Assembly: GCF_009680455.1 (NCBI RefSeq)
Contig: NZ_WKRD01000006.1
Location: forward strand, 62,001-126,000
From: Lachnospira eligens
GTDB lineage: Bacteria > Bacillota > Clostridia > Lachnospirales > Lachnospiraceae
Direction: 5' to 3'
Length of the DNA stretch: 64,000 bases
In this document: one piece after another, positions 8,422-16,062 of the stretch
How positions within the stretch are numbered: the stretch's first letter is position 1
How the letters are laid out: each line of letters opens with the position of its first letter
Translations under genes and position numbers: made by a program
The notes under the pieces: model-generated
Seen by the model: the letters and a program-made list of their open reading frames with translations, nothing else
Databases searched by the model: none
What the model was told of the DNA's origin: nothing

Positions 8422-9417
8422 ATGGATTTAAAGGGACGCGACTTTTTAACACTCAAGGATTACACACCTGAGGAGATTTTATATTTGATAGACTTAGCAG
8501 CAGAGCTTAAGGATAAGAAGAAAAAGGGTATTGTAGAACAGCCACTTATCGGAAAGAATGTTGCACTTATATTCGAGAAGACAAGTACAAGAACACGCTG
8601 CTCATTTGAGGTAGCAGCCCATGACCTTGGTATGGGTGTCACATATCTTGACCCTACAGGTTCACAGATTGGCAAGAAGGAGAGCATTGCTGATACAGCA
8701 AGAGTTCTCTGTACAATGTTTGAAGGAATCGAATACAGAGGATTCGGTCAGGAGATAGTTGAAGACCTTGCAAAATATTCAAGCGTGCCTGTATGGAACG
8801 GACTTACTAACGAATACCATCCAACACAGATGATTGCAGATATGCTTACAATCAAGGAAAAGCTTGGCAGATTAAAGGGCGTTAAGTTCGTATACATGGG
8901 TGATGCAAGATACAACATGGGTAATTCACTTATGATTGTCTGCGCTAAGTTAGGACTTCATTATACAGCCTGCACAGCTAAGGAATATTTCCCAGACAAG
9001 GAACTTGTTGCACAGTGTGAGGAATGGGCAAAGATAAGCGGTGGTTCTGTAACACTTACAGAAGATGTTAAGGCAGGAACTAAGGACGCAGATGTATTAT
9101 ACACAGATGTATGGGTATCAATGGGCGAGCCTGATGAAGTATGGGCTGAAAGAATCAAGGCACTTCTTCCATATCAGGTTAACAAGGCAGTTATGGACAA
9201 TGCTTCTAAGGACGCAATATTTATGCACTGTCTTCCTGCATTCCATGACCTTAAGACTAAGATTGGTAAAGAGATTCATGACAAATTCGGTCTTGACGAG
9301 ATGGAAGTTACTGATGAAGTATTTGAGTCAGAGCAGTCAGTTGTATTCGACGAGGCAGAGAACAGAATGCATACAATCAAGGCTGTAATGGCAGCTACAC
9401 TTGGAGCTTATAAGTAA
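8422..9417 (+). CDS. argF: Ornithine carbamoyltransferase
   Basis: 331 residues. It makes citrulline from ornithine and carbamoyl phosphate. All family motifs are present: STRTRCSFE (carbamoyl phosphate loop), [11 protein letters not shown], the ornithine loop SMGEPDE, and [10 protein letters not shown] with the catalytic cysteine. An upstream in-frame TTG at 8335 is part of the -35 element. The true start is ATG 8422 behind AGGAGG, giving the family's usual N-terminus ([11 protein letters not shown]). No arginine deiminase, carbamate kinase or other arg gene is next to it. A biosynthetic role is therefore the default, though sequence alone does not separate it from the catabolic ArcB type. 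Confidence 0.95.
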   Translation: MDLKGRDFLTLKDYTPEEILYLIDLAAELKDKKKKGIVEQPLIGKNVALIFEKTSTRTRCSFEVAAHDLGMGVTYLDPTGSQIGKKESIADTARVLCTMFEGIEYRGFGQEIVEDLAKYSSVPVWNGLTNEYHPTQMIADMLTIKEKLGRLKGVKFVYMGDARYNMGNSLMIVCAKLGLHYTACTAKEYFPDKELVAQCEEWAKISGGSVTLTEDVKAGTKDADVLYTDVWVSMGEPDEVWAERIKALLPYQVNKAVMDNASKDAIFMHCLPAFHDLKTKIGKEIHDKFGLDEMEVTDEVFESEQSVVFDEAENRMHTIKAVMAATLGAYK

Positions 9418-9460
9418 AAATGTAATTCGCAACGGTTAATTCGTAAGGTATGGAGGCGTT

Positions 9461-9745
9461 ATGTATTATACAACGAGTGGCGCGTACAGAAAGAGCAAGA
9501 TGCTCATAGACTATGCCAATATAGCACTCACATTTGCAATAGGAGTGGTATTCATAATTATACTTTTCCTGCGCAGTGGAAGCGGAATATTATTTGCTGT
9601 GGAATTCATGCTTGGAGCATTAGTTAACGGACTTACAGCAGCTAAGAATTTCATGAGTGACAGAACGGTGTCAGGTGTTATTCTTACAGTTGTTACGTTA
9701 GGACTTCTGCTTATGGCAGTAATAGCATGGCGGGTAATGGTATGA
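9461..9745 (+). CDS. Small integral membrane protein, unknown function
   Basis: 94 residues with three predicted membrane segments (about 17-37, 42-60 and 70-92) and a short basic, Tyr-rich N-terminus. It starts at ATG 9461 behind GGAGGCG. Its stop codon overlaps the birA start (ATGA at 9742-9745), so the two are translationally coupled. No motif gives a function. The coupling to birA is seen in the sequence, but a link to biotin would be speculation. Confidence 0.75.
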   Translation: MYYTTSGAYRKSKMLIDYANIALTFAIGVVFIIILFLRSGSGILFAVEFMLGALVNGLTAAKNFMSDRTVSGVILTVVTLGLLLMAVIAWRVMV

Positions 9746-10755
9746 AGACTAAGATTTTAAATGTTTTGAGAAAATCAGATGGATATGTGTCAGGGCAGGC
9801 ACTGTGCAATATGCTGGGAGTTTCAAGAACGGCTGTCTGGAAGGTGATAAACCAGTTAAAAGAAGAAGGCTATGTTATAGAGGCAGTCCAGAATAAGGGA
9901 TATCATATAACACAGTATCCTGATATTCTTACATCAAGTGAGATAATGAGTCAGCTTACATGTGTGGATACAGGCAGTACAACCGGGATTATCCGCGAAG
10001 TAGTGTATTATGACGAGACAGATTCTACCAACAACGAAGCTAAGAGAGCGGCAGAAAGAGATAATGCAACTGATGGAACACTTTATATAACAGAGAGCCA
10101 GACAGGCGGCCGCGGAAGACGTGGCAGGAATTGGGTGTCTCCTGCAGGAAGCGGGATATGGATGTCACTTCTTTTAAGACCGGATATAGCACCAGTCAAT
10201 GCGTCAATGCTTACAATAGTGGCAGCCATGGCTGTTCAGGAGGCAATACACAAGGTTCTTACAGAGGATGGACATGACGCAGAGTGCCGTATAAAGTGGC
10301 CTAATGATATAGTTCTTAATAAGAAGAAGGTATGTGGAATATTAACAGAGATGAGTGCTGAGATGGATTACATACATTATGTGGTTATCGGCATGGGAAT
10401 TAATGTTAATACGACAGAATTTGATGATTCAATCAAGGCAATAGCTTCTTCACTGTATCTTGAGACTGGCGACCATCTGAAAAGAAGCCGTATAGTAGCC
10501 GCATTTTCAGAGAGCTTTGCAAAGTACTATGATACATTTGTTAAGACACAGAATCTGGCTGGACTTAAAGAAGACTATAATTCAATGCTTGTCAATAAGG
10601 GCGGCGACGTCAAGGCAATATATGCTGACAAGGAAATTGTTGGAAAAGCACTTGGAATCAATGATGAGGGCGAGCTTATCATTAAGACAGACGAGGGCGA
10701 GAAGATTATCAGAACCGGAGAGGTTTCTGTGAGAGGATTATATGGATATGTTTGA
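9742..10755 (+). CDS. birA: Bifunctional biotin ligase / biotin operon repressor
   Basis: 337 residues from ATG 9742. An N-terminal winged helix-turn-helix (residues 1-60, GVSRTAVWKVINQLKEEGY) would let it repress biotin genes. It is followed by the biotin-protein ligase domain with the ATP/biotin loop GGRGRRGRNWVS and KWPNDIVLNKKKVCGIL, and a C-terminal SH3-like domain. It activates biotin to biotinyl-AMP and attaches it to carboxylase carrier proteins. An alternative ATG at 9727 is possible. I prefer 9742 because it makes the usual ATGA overlap with the upstream gene and begins directly at the helix-turn-helix. The next gene overlaps its 3' end by 14 bases. Confidence 0.93.
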   Translation: MKTKILNVLRKSDGYVSGQALCNMLGVSRTAVWKVINQLKEEGYVIEAVQNKGYHITQYPDILTSSEIMSQLTCVDTGSTTGIIREVVYYDETDSTNNEAKRAAERDNATDGTLYITESQTGGRGRRGRNWVSPAGSGIWMSLLLRPDIAPVNASMLTIVAAMAVQEAIHKVLTEDGHDAECRIKWPNDIVLNKKKVCGILTEMSAEMDYIHYVVIGMGINVNTTEFDDSIKAIASSLYLETGDHLKRSRIVAAFSESFAKYYDTFVKTQNLAGLKEDYNSMLVNKGGDVKAIYADKEIVGKALGINDEGELIIKTDEGEKIIRTGEVSVRGLYGYV

Positions 10756-11074
10756 TGAAAATGTAGTTTTATGTGTATCTAATTCTTATGAGAAGAAATA
10801 CTATTTTAACCCTGATTTCGATAAGCTTCCTGATGATGTAAAGAACGAGTTAAAGATTATGTGCGTTCTTTTCACAGAGGAAGTAGGCGGAATACTTGAT
10901 ATGGAATTTGATGAGGAGGGCAATCTTTTGTTCAAATCATCAGCAGACGAGGGTGATTTACTGTATGACGAGATAGCATGCGGTATGCTTGTCAAGAAGT
11001 ATCAGTATGAGAAGAGAGAACTTCTTGAATCACTTGAGATGTTCTTCAAGGTATTCTTCTTAGGCATGGAGTAA
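10742..11074 (+). CDS. Acidic 110-residue conserved hypothetical protein (DUF6145-like)
   Basis: A small acidic soluble protein (MDMFDENVVLCVSNSYEKKYYF at its start) with no signal peptide, no membrane segment and no metal motif. It overlaps the birA end by 14 bases and ends two bases before dusB, so it is expressed with both. The position between birA and dusB recurs in Lachnospiraceae genomes as I recall them, where it is named DUF6145. That family name is from memory and not checked. Function unknown. Confidence 0.7.
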   Translation: MDMFDENVVLCVSNSYEKKYYFNPDFDKLPDDVKNELKIMCVLFTEEVGGILDMEFDEEGNLLFKSSADEGDLLYDEIACGMLVKKYQYEKRELLESLEMFFKVFFLGME

Positions 11075-11076
11075 TT

Positions 11077-12042
11077 ATGAGAATTGGAAATGTTGAGATA
11101 AAGAACAATATTGCATTGGCACCGATGGCAGGAGTAACAGACCTGCCATTTCGACTTTTATGCAAGGAGCAGGGCTGTGGGCTTATGTGTACAGAGATGG
11201 TCAGCGCCAAAGCAGTGCTGTATAACAATAAGAATACAGAAGACCTGATGAAGACGGTGCCGGGGGAGCGTCCGCTTGCATTGCAGCTTTTCGGTTCAGA
11301 CCCTGATATCATGGCTGATATAGCGAAGAGACTTTCTGAAAGAGAGTTCGATATAATTGATGTCAATATGGGATGTCCTGTTCCAAAGGTAGTCAATAAC
11401 GGTGAGGGTTCGGCACTTATGAAGGATCCTGTGCTTGTCGGAAGAATAGTCGAGAAGATGGCTGATGCACTTGATAAGCCGCTTACAATCAAGATAAGGG
11501 CAGGATTTGATGAGAATAGTATAAATGCGCCTGAGATAGCACATGTTATTGAGGAGTCTGGTGGGGCTGCCGTTGCAGTCCATGCAAGAACAAGGCAGCA
11601 GTATTATTCAGGACATGCAGACTGGGATATAATAAGACAGGTCAAAGAAGCAGTATCAATTCCTGTTATTGGCAATGGCGATATTAAAAGCGGCGAAGAT
11701 GCTGTTAATATGATGAAGCAGACAGGCTGTGACGGAATAATGATTGGAAGGGCAGCAAGAGGAAATCCATGGATATTCAGACAGGTTTCTGAATATATGA
11801 ATAATGGTACAATAATTGCACCTCCATCTGTTGAAGAAATATGCCAGATGATTAAGAGACATGCCAAAGGACTGTGTGAGATAAAAGGCGAGTTTACAGG
11901 AATCCGCGAGATGAGGAAACATTTTGCATGGTATACAGCAGGAATCAAGCACGCAGCGGCATTAAGAAATGAAGCTAATCAGGTTACTAATCTGGAGCAG
12001 TTTGATGGGCTTGTAGACAGGATACTGGAAGGGCTGCATTGA
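11077..12042 (+). CDS. dusB: tRNA-dihydrouridine synthase (DusB type)
   Basis: A 321-residue FMN enzyme that reduces uridine to dihydrouridine in the tRNA D-loop using NADPH. The TIM-barrel N-terminus APMAGVTDLPFRLLCKEQGC, the catalytic-cysteine motif NMGCPVPKVVNNGEGSALMK (the cysteine donates a proton), KIRAGFD, HARTRQQYYSGHADW and the FMN phosphate loop GNGDIKSGEDA/GIMIGRAARGNPW are all visible. A helical tRNA-binding domain forms the C-terminal 80 residues. The small-membrane-protein/birA/DUF/dusB genes form a compact operon. About 108 AT-rich bases separate it from greA. Confidence 0.94.
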   Translation: MRIGNVEIKNNIALAPMAGVTDLPFRLLCKEQGCGLMCTEMVSAKAVLYNNKNTEDLMKTVPGERPLALQLFGSDPDIMADIAKRLSEREFDIIDVNMGCPVPKVVNNGEGSALMKDPVLVGRIVEKMADALDKPLTIKIRAGFDENSINAPEIAHVIEESGGAAVAVHARTRQQYYSGHADWDIIRQVKEAVSIPVIGNGDIKSGEDAVNMMKQTGCDGIMIGRAARGNPWIFRQVSEYMNNGTIIAPPSVEEICQMIKRHAKGLCEIKGEFTGIREMRKHFAWYTAGIKHAAALRNEANQVTNLEQFDGLVDRILEGLH

Positions 12043-12150
12043 CAGACAGGAACTGATAGTTTATAATATTGTGACGCTTGTGGGGTTTTATTCTCTAGTA
12101 GAGCAGAAGCATATTAGTGTAGCATATATATATAGAAAGGTGATAAGAAC

Positions 12151-12627
12151 ATGGCAGAGAAACAGTTTCTTACTAAAAAGGGGTATGACGAAAGAGTAGC
12201 AAGACTTGAGGAGCTTAAGGTTGTCAGAAGAAAGGAAGTTGCCCAGAAGTTAAAGGAAGCAAGAGAGCAGGGTGATTTATCAGAGAACGCTGAGTACGAT
12301 GCAGCTAAGGACGAGCAGAGAGATATCGAAACAGAAATTGCAGAACTTGAAGCAATTCTTGCTAACTGTGAGGTTATTCAGGATAACGATAAGAATAAAG
12401 ATGTAGTTAAGATGGAGAGCGTTGTTGTACTTCACGATGTAGAATTCGATGAGGATATCGAGTATACAATCGTTGGTTCATCAGAGGCAGACAGCCTTAA
12501 TAACAAGATTTCTAATGAGTCACCACTTGGTGCAGCTCTTATTGGAAAGAAGAAGGGTGATACTGTTAAGGTAGAAGCACCTGTTGGAGAGATTGAATAT
12601 ACAGTTGTATCTGTAAAGAACGACTAA
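12151..12627 (+). CDS. greA: Transcription elongation factor GreA
   Basis: 158 residues, the standard GreA length. An N-terminal antiparallel coiled coil (residues 1-75, with EAREQGDLSENAEYDAAKDEQ) carries the acidic tip that enters the RNA polymerase secondary channel. It stimulates cleavage of backtracked RNA. A C-terminal FKBP-like globular domain follows (ISNESPLGAALIGKKKGD). It starts at ATG 12151 after AGAAAGGTGA. It lies immediately before lysS, an order common in Firmicutes and likely cotranscribed. Confidence 0.96.
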   Translation: MAEKQFLTKKGYDERVARLEELKVVRRKEVAQKLKEAREQGDLSENAEYDAAKDEQRDIETEIAELEAILANCEVIQDNDKNKDVVKMESVVVLHDVEFDEDIEYTIVGSSEADSLNNKISNESPLGAALIGKKKGDTVKVEAPVGEIEYTVVSVKND

Positions 12628-12671
12628 TAAAGATATATTTCAGTAACGTATAGAAAAGGAGATACTCATTC

Positions 12672-14276
12672 ATGGGAGATAATAAATCTGCACAGCAGCC
12701 TGACGTTAACGAGCAGATTAAGGTTCGTATGGAAAAGTTAAAGAACCTTCAGGACGCAGGTAAGGATCCATTTCAGATAACAAAGTATGATGTAACACAT
12801 CACACAGACGAAATAAGAACTATCTATGAAGCACATGAGAAGGAACTTCTCGGTGACAGACCAGCAGTTAATACTGAAGGTTTAGATGAGCAGCAGGCAA
12901 GAGAAGCAGTTACTGCTGATTACAATGAGAGAAGAGCTATTATGGATGCTTCTCCAATCAATGTAAGCTTTGCTGGACGTATGATGTTCAAGAGAGTAAT
13001 GGGAAAGGCATCTTTCTGTAACATTGCTGATCTTAAGGGCAGAATGCAGGCATATATTTCAAGAGATGCAATTGGCGAAGAAGCATATGCAGACTTCAAG
13101 AAGTCTGATATCGGTGATATCTTCGGTATCAAGGGATTTATCTTCAGAACTAAGACAGGAGAGATATCAGTTCATGCTGAGGAGATTACTCTTCTTTCTA
13201 AGAGCTTACAGGTACTTCCAGAAAAGTTCCACGGAATCACAGATACTGATATGAGATACCGTCAGAGATATGTTGATTTAATAATGAATCCTGATGTTAA
13301 GGAAACATTTGTAAAGAGATCAAAGATTATCAAGGAAATCAGAAAGTTCCTTGATGGCAGAGACTTCATGGAAGTTGAGACACCAACACTTGTATCTAAT
13401 GCTGGTGGTGCTGCTGCAAGACCATTTGAGACTCATTACAACGCACTTGACGAGGACGTTAAGCTTCGTATTTCATTAGAGCTTTATCTTAAGAGACTTA
13501 TCGTTGGTGGTCTTGAGAGAGTTTACGAAATCGGACGAGTATACCGTAACGAGGGTGTTGATACAAGACACAACCCTGAGTTCACACTTATGGAACTTTA
13601 CCAGGCATACACAGATTACGAAGGTATGATGGAACTTACAGAGAGCATGTTCAGACACCTTGCCGAGACTGTATGCGGTACAACTAAGATTACTTACAAC
13701 GGCACTGAGATTGACCTTGGAAAGCCATTCAGAAGACTTACTATGAATGACGCAATTAAGGAATATGCCGGTGTTGATTTTGATACAATTAAGACTGACG
13801 AAGAAGCTAAGGCTCTTGCTAAGGAGAGAGGAATTGAGTTCGAGGAGCGTCACACTAAGGGCGACATCATCAACCTCTTCTTTGAGGAGTACTGCGAGGA
13901 GAATTTAATCCAGCCTACATTCATTATGGATCATCCTCTTGCAATATCTCCACTTACTAAGAAGAAGCCATCTGATCCAGAGAAGGTTGAGCGTTTCGAG
14001 CTTTTCATTAACACATGGGAAATGTGTAATGCGTACTCAGAGCTTAACGACCCAATCGACCAGAGAGAGCGTTTTGCACAGCAGGATAAGAACGCAGAGA
14101 ACGGTGATGAGGAAGCACAGCACACAGATGAGGACTTCCTTAACGCACTTGCAGTAGGTATGCCACCAACAGGCGGTATCGGTTATGGTATCGACAGACT
14201 TGTTATGTTGCTTACAGATTCACCTGCGATTAGGGATGTGCTGCTCTTCCCGACAATGAAGTCTATTGATAAGTAG
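12672..14276 (+). CDS. lysS: Lysyl-tRNA synthetase, class II
   Basis: 534 residues. It attaches lysine to tRNA-Lys. An N-terminal helical extension leads into the OB-fold anticodon-binding domain (residues about 90-190, [18 protein letters not shown]). The class II core then shows motif 1 ([15 protein letters not shown]), motif 2 ([16 protein letters not shown]) and motif 3 ([20 protein letters not shown]). It is somewhat longer than the usual ~500 residues because of the N-terminus and a charged linker between the OB fold and core. An AAAGGAG ribosome site precedes ATG 12672. The gene is intact to the edge of the accessory island that begins right after its stop codon. Confidence 0.97.
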   Translation: MGDNKSAQQPDVNEQIKVRMEKLKNLQDAGKDPFQITKYDVTHHTDEIRTIYEAHEKELLGDRPAVNTEGLDEQQAREAVTADYNERRAIMDASPINVSFAGRMMFKRVMGKASFCNIADLKGRMQAYISRDAIGEEAYADFKKSDIGDIFGIKGFIFRTKTGEISVHAEEITLLSKSLQVLPEKFHGITDTDMRYRQRYVDLIMNPDVKETFVKRSKIIKEIRKFLDGRDFMEVETPTLVSNAGGAAARPFETHYNALDEDVKLRISLELYLKRLIVGGLERVYEIGRVYRNEGVDTRHNPEFTLMELYQAYTDYEGMMELTESMFRHLAETVCGTTKITYNGTEIDLGKPFRRLTMNDAIKEYAGVDFDTIKTDEEAKALAKERGIEFEERHTKGDIINLFFEEYCEENLIQPTFIMDHPLAISPLTKKKPSDPEKVERFELFINTWEMCNAYSELNDPIDQRERFAQQDKNAENGDEEAQHTDEDFLNALAVGMPPTGGIGYGIDRLVMLLTDSPAIRDVLLFPTMKSIDK

Positions 14277-14437
14277 GAATGCAGGAAAATCAAGGGTTTC
14301 AGAGCTTGGATGTACTAAAATATATAGTTGGTCAAGGGGTTTTGACCAAGATTTGACCAATTTTTGGCATAGTCAAAAAAAGATTAGTACAGGTTAGTAT
14401 AGATTGCTTAGTCTGAAAAATTAAAGATTGTATTACT
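14277..14437. other. Candidate left junction of the accessory island
   Basis: Non-coding. It contains TTGGTCAA (14328-14335) and two direct copies of TTGACCAA (14342-14349 and 14353-14360, 11 bases apart), plus related GTACTA/TTAGTA words around 14310-14405. Such clusters are typical of recombinase arm or core sites at the ends of integrative elements, and everything from here to about 26180 is accessory or broken. No integrase gene and no matching right-hand copy was found, so this is inference. Confidence 0.3.
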
Positions 14438-14438
14438 T

Positions 14439-14480
14439 AGAGGACATTTTCTAAAGAAATTTAGAAGATGTCCTCTTTTT
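14439..14480 (+). terminator. Strong intrinsic terminator with GAAA tetraloop
   Basis: A 17-bp stem (14439-14455 with 14460-14476, one G-U pair) closed by a GAAA loop and followed by a T run. It lies 160 bases after lysS and just before the LPXTG fragment, so it may have terminated a gene now lost from the island edge. Confidence 0.8.
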
Positions 14481-14519
14481 GCGTTATAGGAACAATTGAA
14501 ATACCGAAAGGAGAATAGC

Positions 14520-15080
14520 ATGGAACACACAAAGGCATATCAGGAATTTAAGAAGAATGGTAATACAAAGTTTGTAAGATATAGCGAAGGAGCAGAAATC
14601 CAGAAGGTATCCATGAAGGACGAGCAGGCAGTCGGAAAGATTGTCATTGAGAAAACTGACAAAGTAACCGGAAAGCCGATCGATGGTGTTGTATTTGAAG
14701 TAAGAGATAAGGACGGAAAGGTGCTTGACACACTCACTACTGACAAGAATGGTCATGCAGAGAGCAAGGAGCTTCCTATCTGTACTTACAACGAGGATGG
14801 ATCATTCAAGGAAGATATCCATTATACAGTAGTTGAGACAAAAGCAGCTGACGGATATATCCTCGATGAGACAGCTCACGATGTAACTCTTCGATACGAT
14901 GACAATGCACCGGATGTTGTTGTAACAACTCTTAAGCTTATCAATGTACCGACAGAGCCTAAGCTTCCACAGACAGGCGACAATGCAAATCCGCTTCTTT
15001 ATCTTGGAATTGGTGCACTTGCACTTATTACAGGTGTTGGAGTAGGACTTCGTGGAAGAAAGAAAAAGAATAAACAGTAA
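14520..15080 (+). CDS. LPXTG-anchored Cna-B/SpaA-type domain fragment lacking a signal peptide
   Basis: 186 residues from ATG 14520, behind GAAAGGAG. Residues about 40-145 form a prealbumin-like (Cna B/SpaA) domain of the pilin and adhesin type (VIEKTDKVTGKPIDGVVFEV, then TVVETKAADGYILDE). The C-terminus is a complete sortase signal: LPQTGD, a hydrophobic segment and RGRKKKNKQ. There is no signal peptide. The first 35 residues are polar and start abruptly, so the protein could not reach the wall as it stands. I read it as the 3' end of a larger surface-protein gene of an integrative element, rescued by a chance start. It may be expressed but is probably not functional. Confidence 0.7.
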   Translation: MEHTKAYQEFKKNGNTKFVRYSEGAEIQKVSMKDEQAVGKIVIEKTDKVTGKPIDGVVFEVRDKDGKVLDTLTTDKNGHAESKELPICTYNEDGSFKEDIHYTVVETKAADGYILDETAHDVTLRYDDNAPDVVVTTLKLINVPTEPKLPQTGDNANPLLYLGIGALALITGVGVGLRGRKKKNKQ

Positions 15081-15150
15081 CAATTAACCTTGCGGGGAAT
15101 GTAAGCCAGTGACTTATGTTCCCTGCTTTTTTTGATTTGGAGGACAAACA

Positions 15151-15498
15151 GTGGTAGGAGAAAGAATCAGATATTACAGAAAACGACAAAAAATGACACT
15201 CAGGGAACTGGGCGAGAAAAGTGGTTTTGAAAATAGAGGTGATGTAAGAATTGCCCAATACGAAAATGGTTCAAGAGTTCCAAGGATGGGAACGTTGAAC
15301 AGGATTGCAAAGGCACTTGGCATTCCGCCGGAAGAATTATTCTGTGAGGACTGTAGAAAGTGCATGTTTCTCAAGAATTATTACAGAAAGAAAAGAAAAT
15401 CTCATACCACTTTTGATATGGGAATCGAAGAAGACAACAGTTACAGAGAACACAAAAATCCCGAGGATGAAGGGATTTTGTATGACAATTTAGATTAA
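15151..15498 (+). CDS. XRE-family transcriptional regulator
   Basis: 115 residues, starting at GTG 15151 behind GGAGGA. The first 65 residues are a Cro/C1-type helix-turn-helix (RIRYYRKRQKMTLRELGEK, then RIAQYENGSRVPRMGTLNRIAKALGI). A small Cys cluster follows (CEDCRKC at about 69-75), which could bind a metal. The rest is charged and disordered. It sits 15 bases before the DUF5688 fragment, a pairing I recall from Lachnospiraceae conjugative elements. Probably a repressor within the island. Confidence 0.75.
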   Translation: MVGERIRYYRKRQKMTLRELGEKSGFENRGDVRIAQYENGSRVPRMGTLNRIAKALGIPPEELFCEDCRKCMFLKNYYRKKRKSHTTFDMGIEEDNSYREHKNPEDEGILYDNLD

Positions 15499-15512
15499 GG
15501 AGGAACCGTAAT

Positions 15513-15743
15513 GTGATGAATTACGAGATTTTTAAGGAAGTAGTAAAAGAAAAGTTTATGGATTATATGCCTGAGAAGTTCAAAGGAATGGAGCTTGTGG
15601 CAGAACCCGTGGAAAAGGTGAATGTGACTCTTGATGGCATCATCTTACGAGAGGAAGGCAGGAATATTTCGCCTACGATTTATATCAATGACATGTATAA
15701 GAAGTATCAGGACTGTGGTGATCTTGAGGTGTCACATCATTGA
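15513..15743 (+). pseudogene. DUF5688-like gene, N-terminal fragment
   Basis: 76 residues (NYEIFKEVVKEKFMDYMPEK, then SPTIYINDMYKKYQDCGDLE) that match my recollection of the N-terminus of DUF5688 proteins of conjugative elements. Those run to about 300 residues. Here the frame ends at once after DLEVSHH, and no continuation is seen downstream. The fragment begins with a proper ribosome site (AAGGAGG) and start. The break point near 15735 suggests a deletion. Function of the family is unknown. Confidence 0.55.
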
Positions 15744-15784
15744 CAAATGTACATCGCCATGATATGGTTTGAGAAATATATATA

Positions 15785-15817
15785 TTTTTTGTCGGAAGTG
15801 TAGAGTTTTTTGTCGGA
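15785..15817 (+). promoter_or_regulatory. Two TTTTTTGTCGGA direct repeats 21 bases apart
   Basis: Identical 12-base words at 15785-15796 and 15806-15817, two helical turns apart, in the 196-base gap between the DUF5688 fragment and the small ORF at 15940. Tandem repeats with that phasing are typical of response-regulator or LytTR-type binding sites. The rest of the gap shows nothing recognisable. Confidence 0.3.
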
Positions 15818-15939
15818 TACTTTTCTAAAATAAATAAGCTATTACATCTTTATGAAGGTGTTTCAGCATTTGGCACAAGGGGTTATCGCAGAAAGACCTA
15901 TTTTTTGCAATAACTCAAGTAGAAATGAGGTGAATATCG

Positions 15940-16062
15940 ATGATGCAGCAATTGTATAAATTGACATATGTCAAAAATGGGGGGGGTAGAAGCCTACTGA
16001 CCGTGAATGACGCTCAGGAGAGAATGACAAAAGGAGGACTTTATGAATATTATCAAACATAA
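15940..16062 (+). CDS. 40-residue ORF with a G8 tract, overlapping the M64 protease start
   Basis: It starts at ATG 15940 behind GAGGTGA and ends at TAA 16060-16062, 20 bases inside the protease gene (ATG 16043) in another frame. Eight consecutive G bases (15979-15986) encode part of a Gly run (VKNGGGRSLL). Codons before the tract lie over a perfect palindrome TTGACATATGTCAA (15961-15974). It could be the leftover of a larger gene, or a leader peptide whose translation feeds ribosomes onto the protease start. A change of one G would end translation early or shift it, which could alter that coupling. No similarity is recognised. Confidence 0.45.
   Translation: MMQQLYKLTYVKNGGGRSLLTVNDAQERMTKGGLYEYYQT

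Noticed and set aside
8422..9417. Arginine deiminase pathway (arcABC)
   Set aside because: Only the carbamoyltransferase is present. The neighbours are a hydrolase and birA, with no arcA or arcC.
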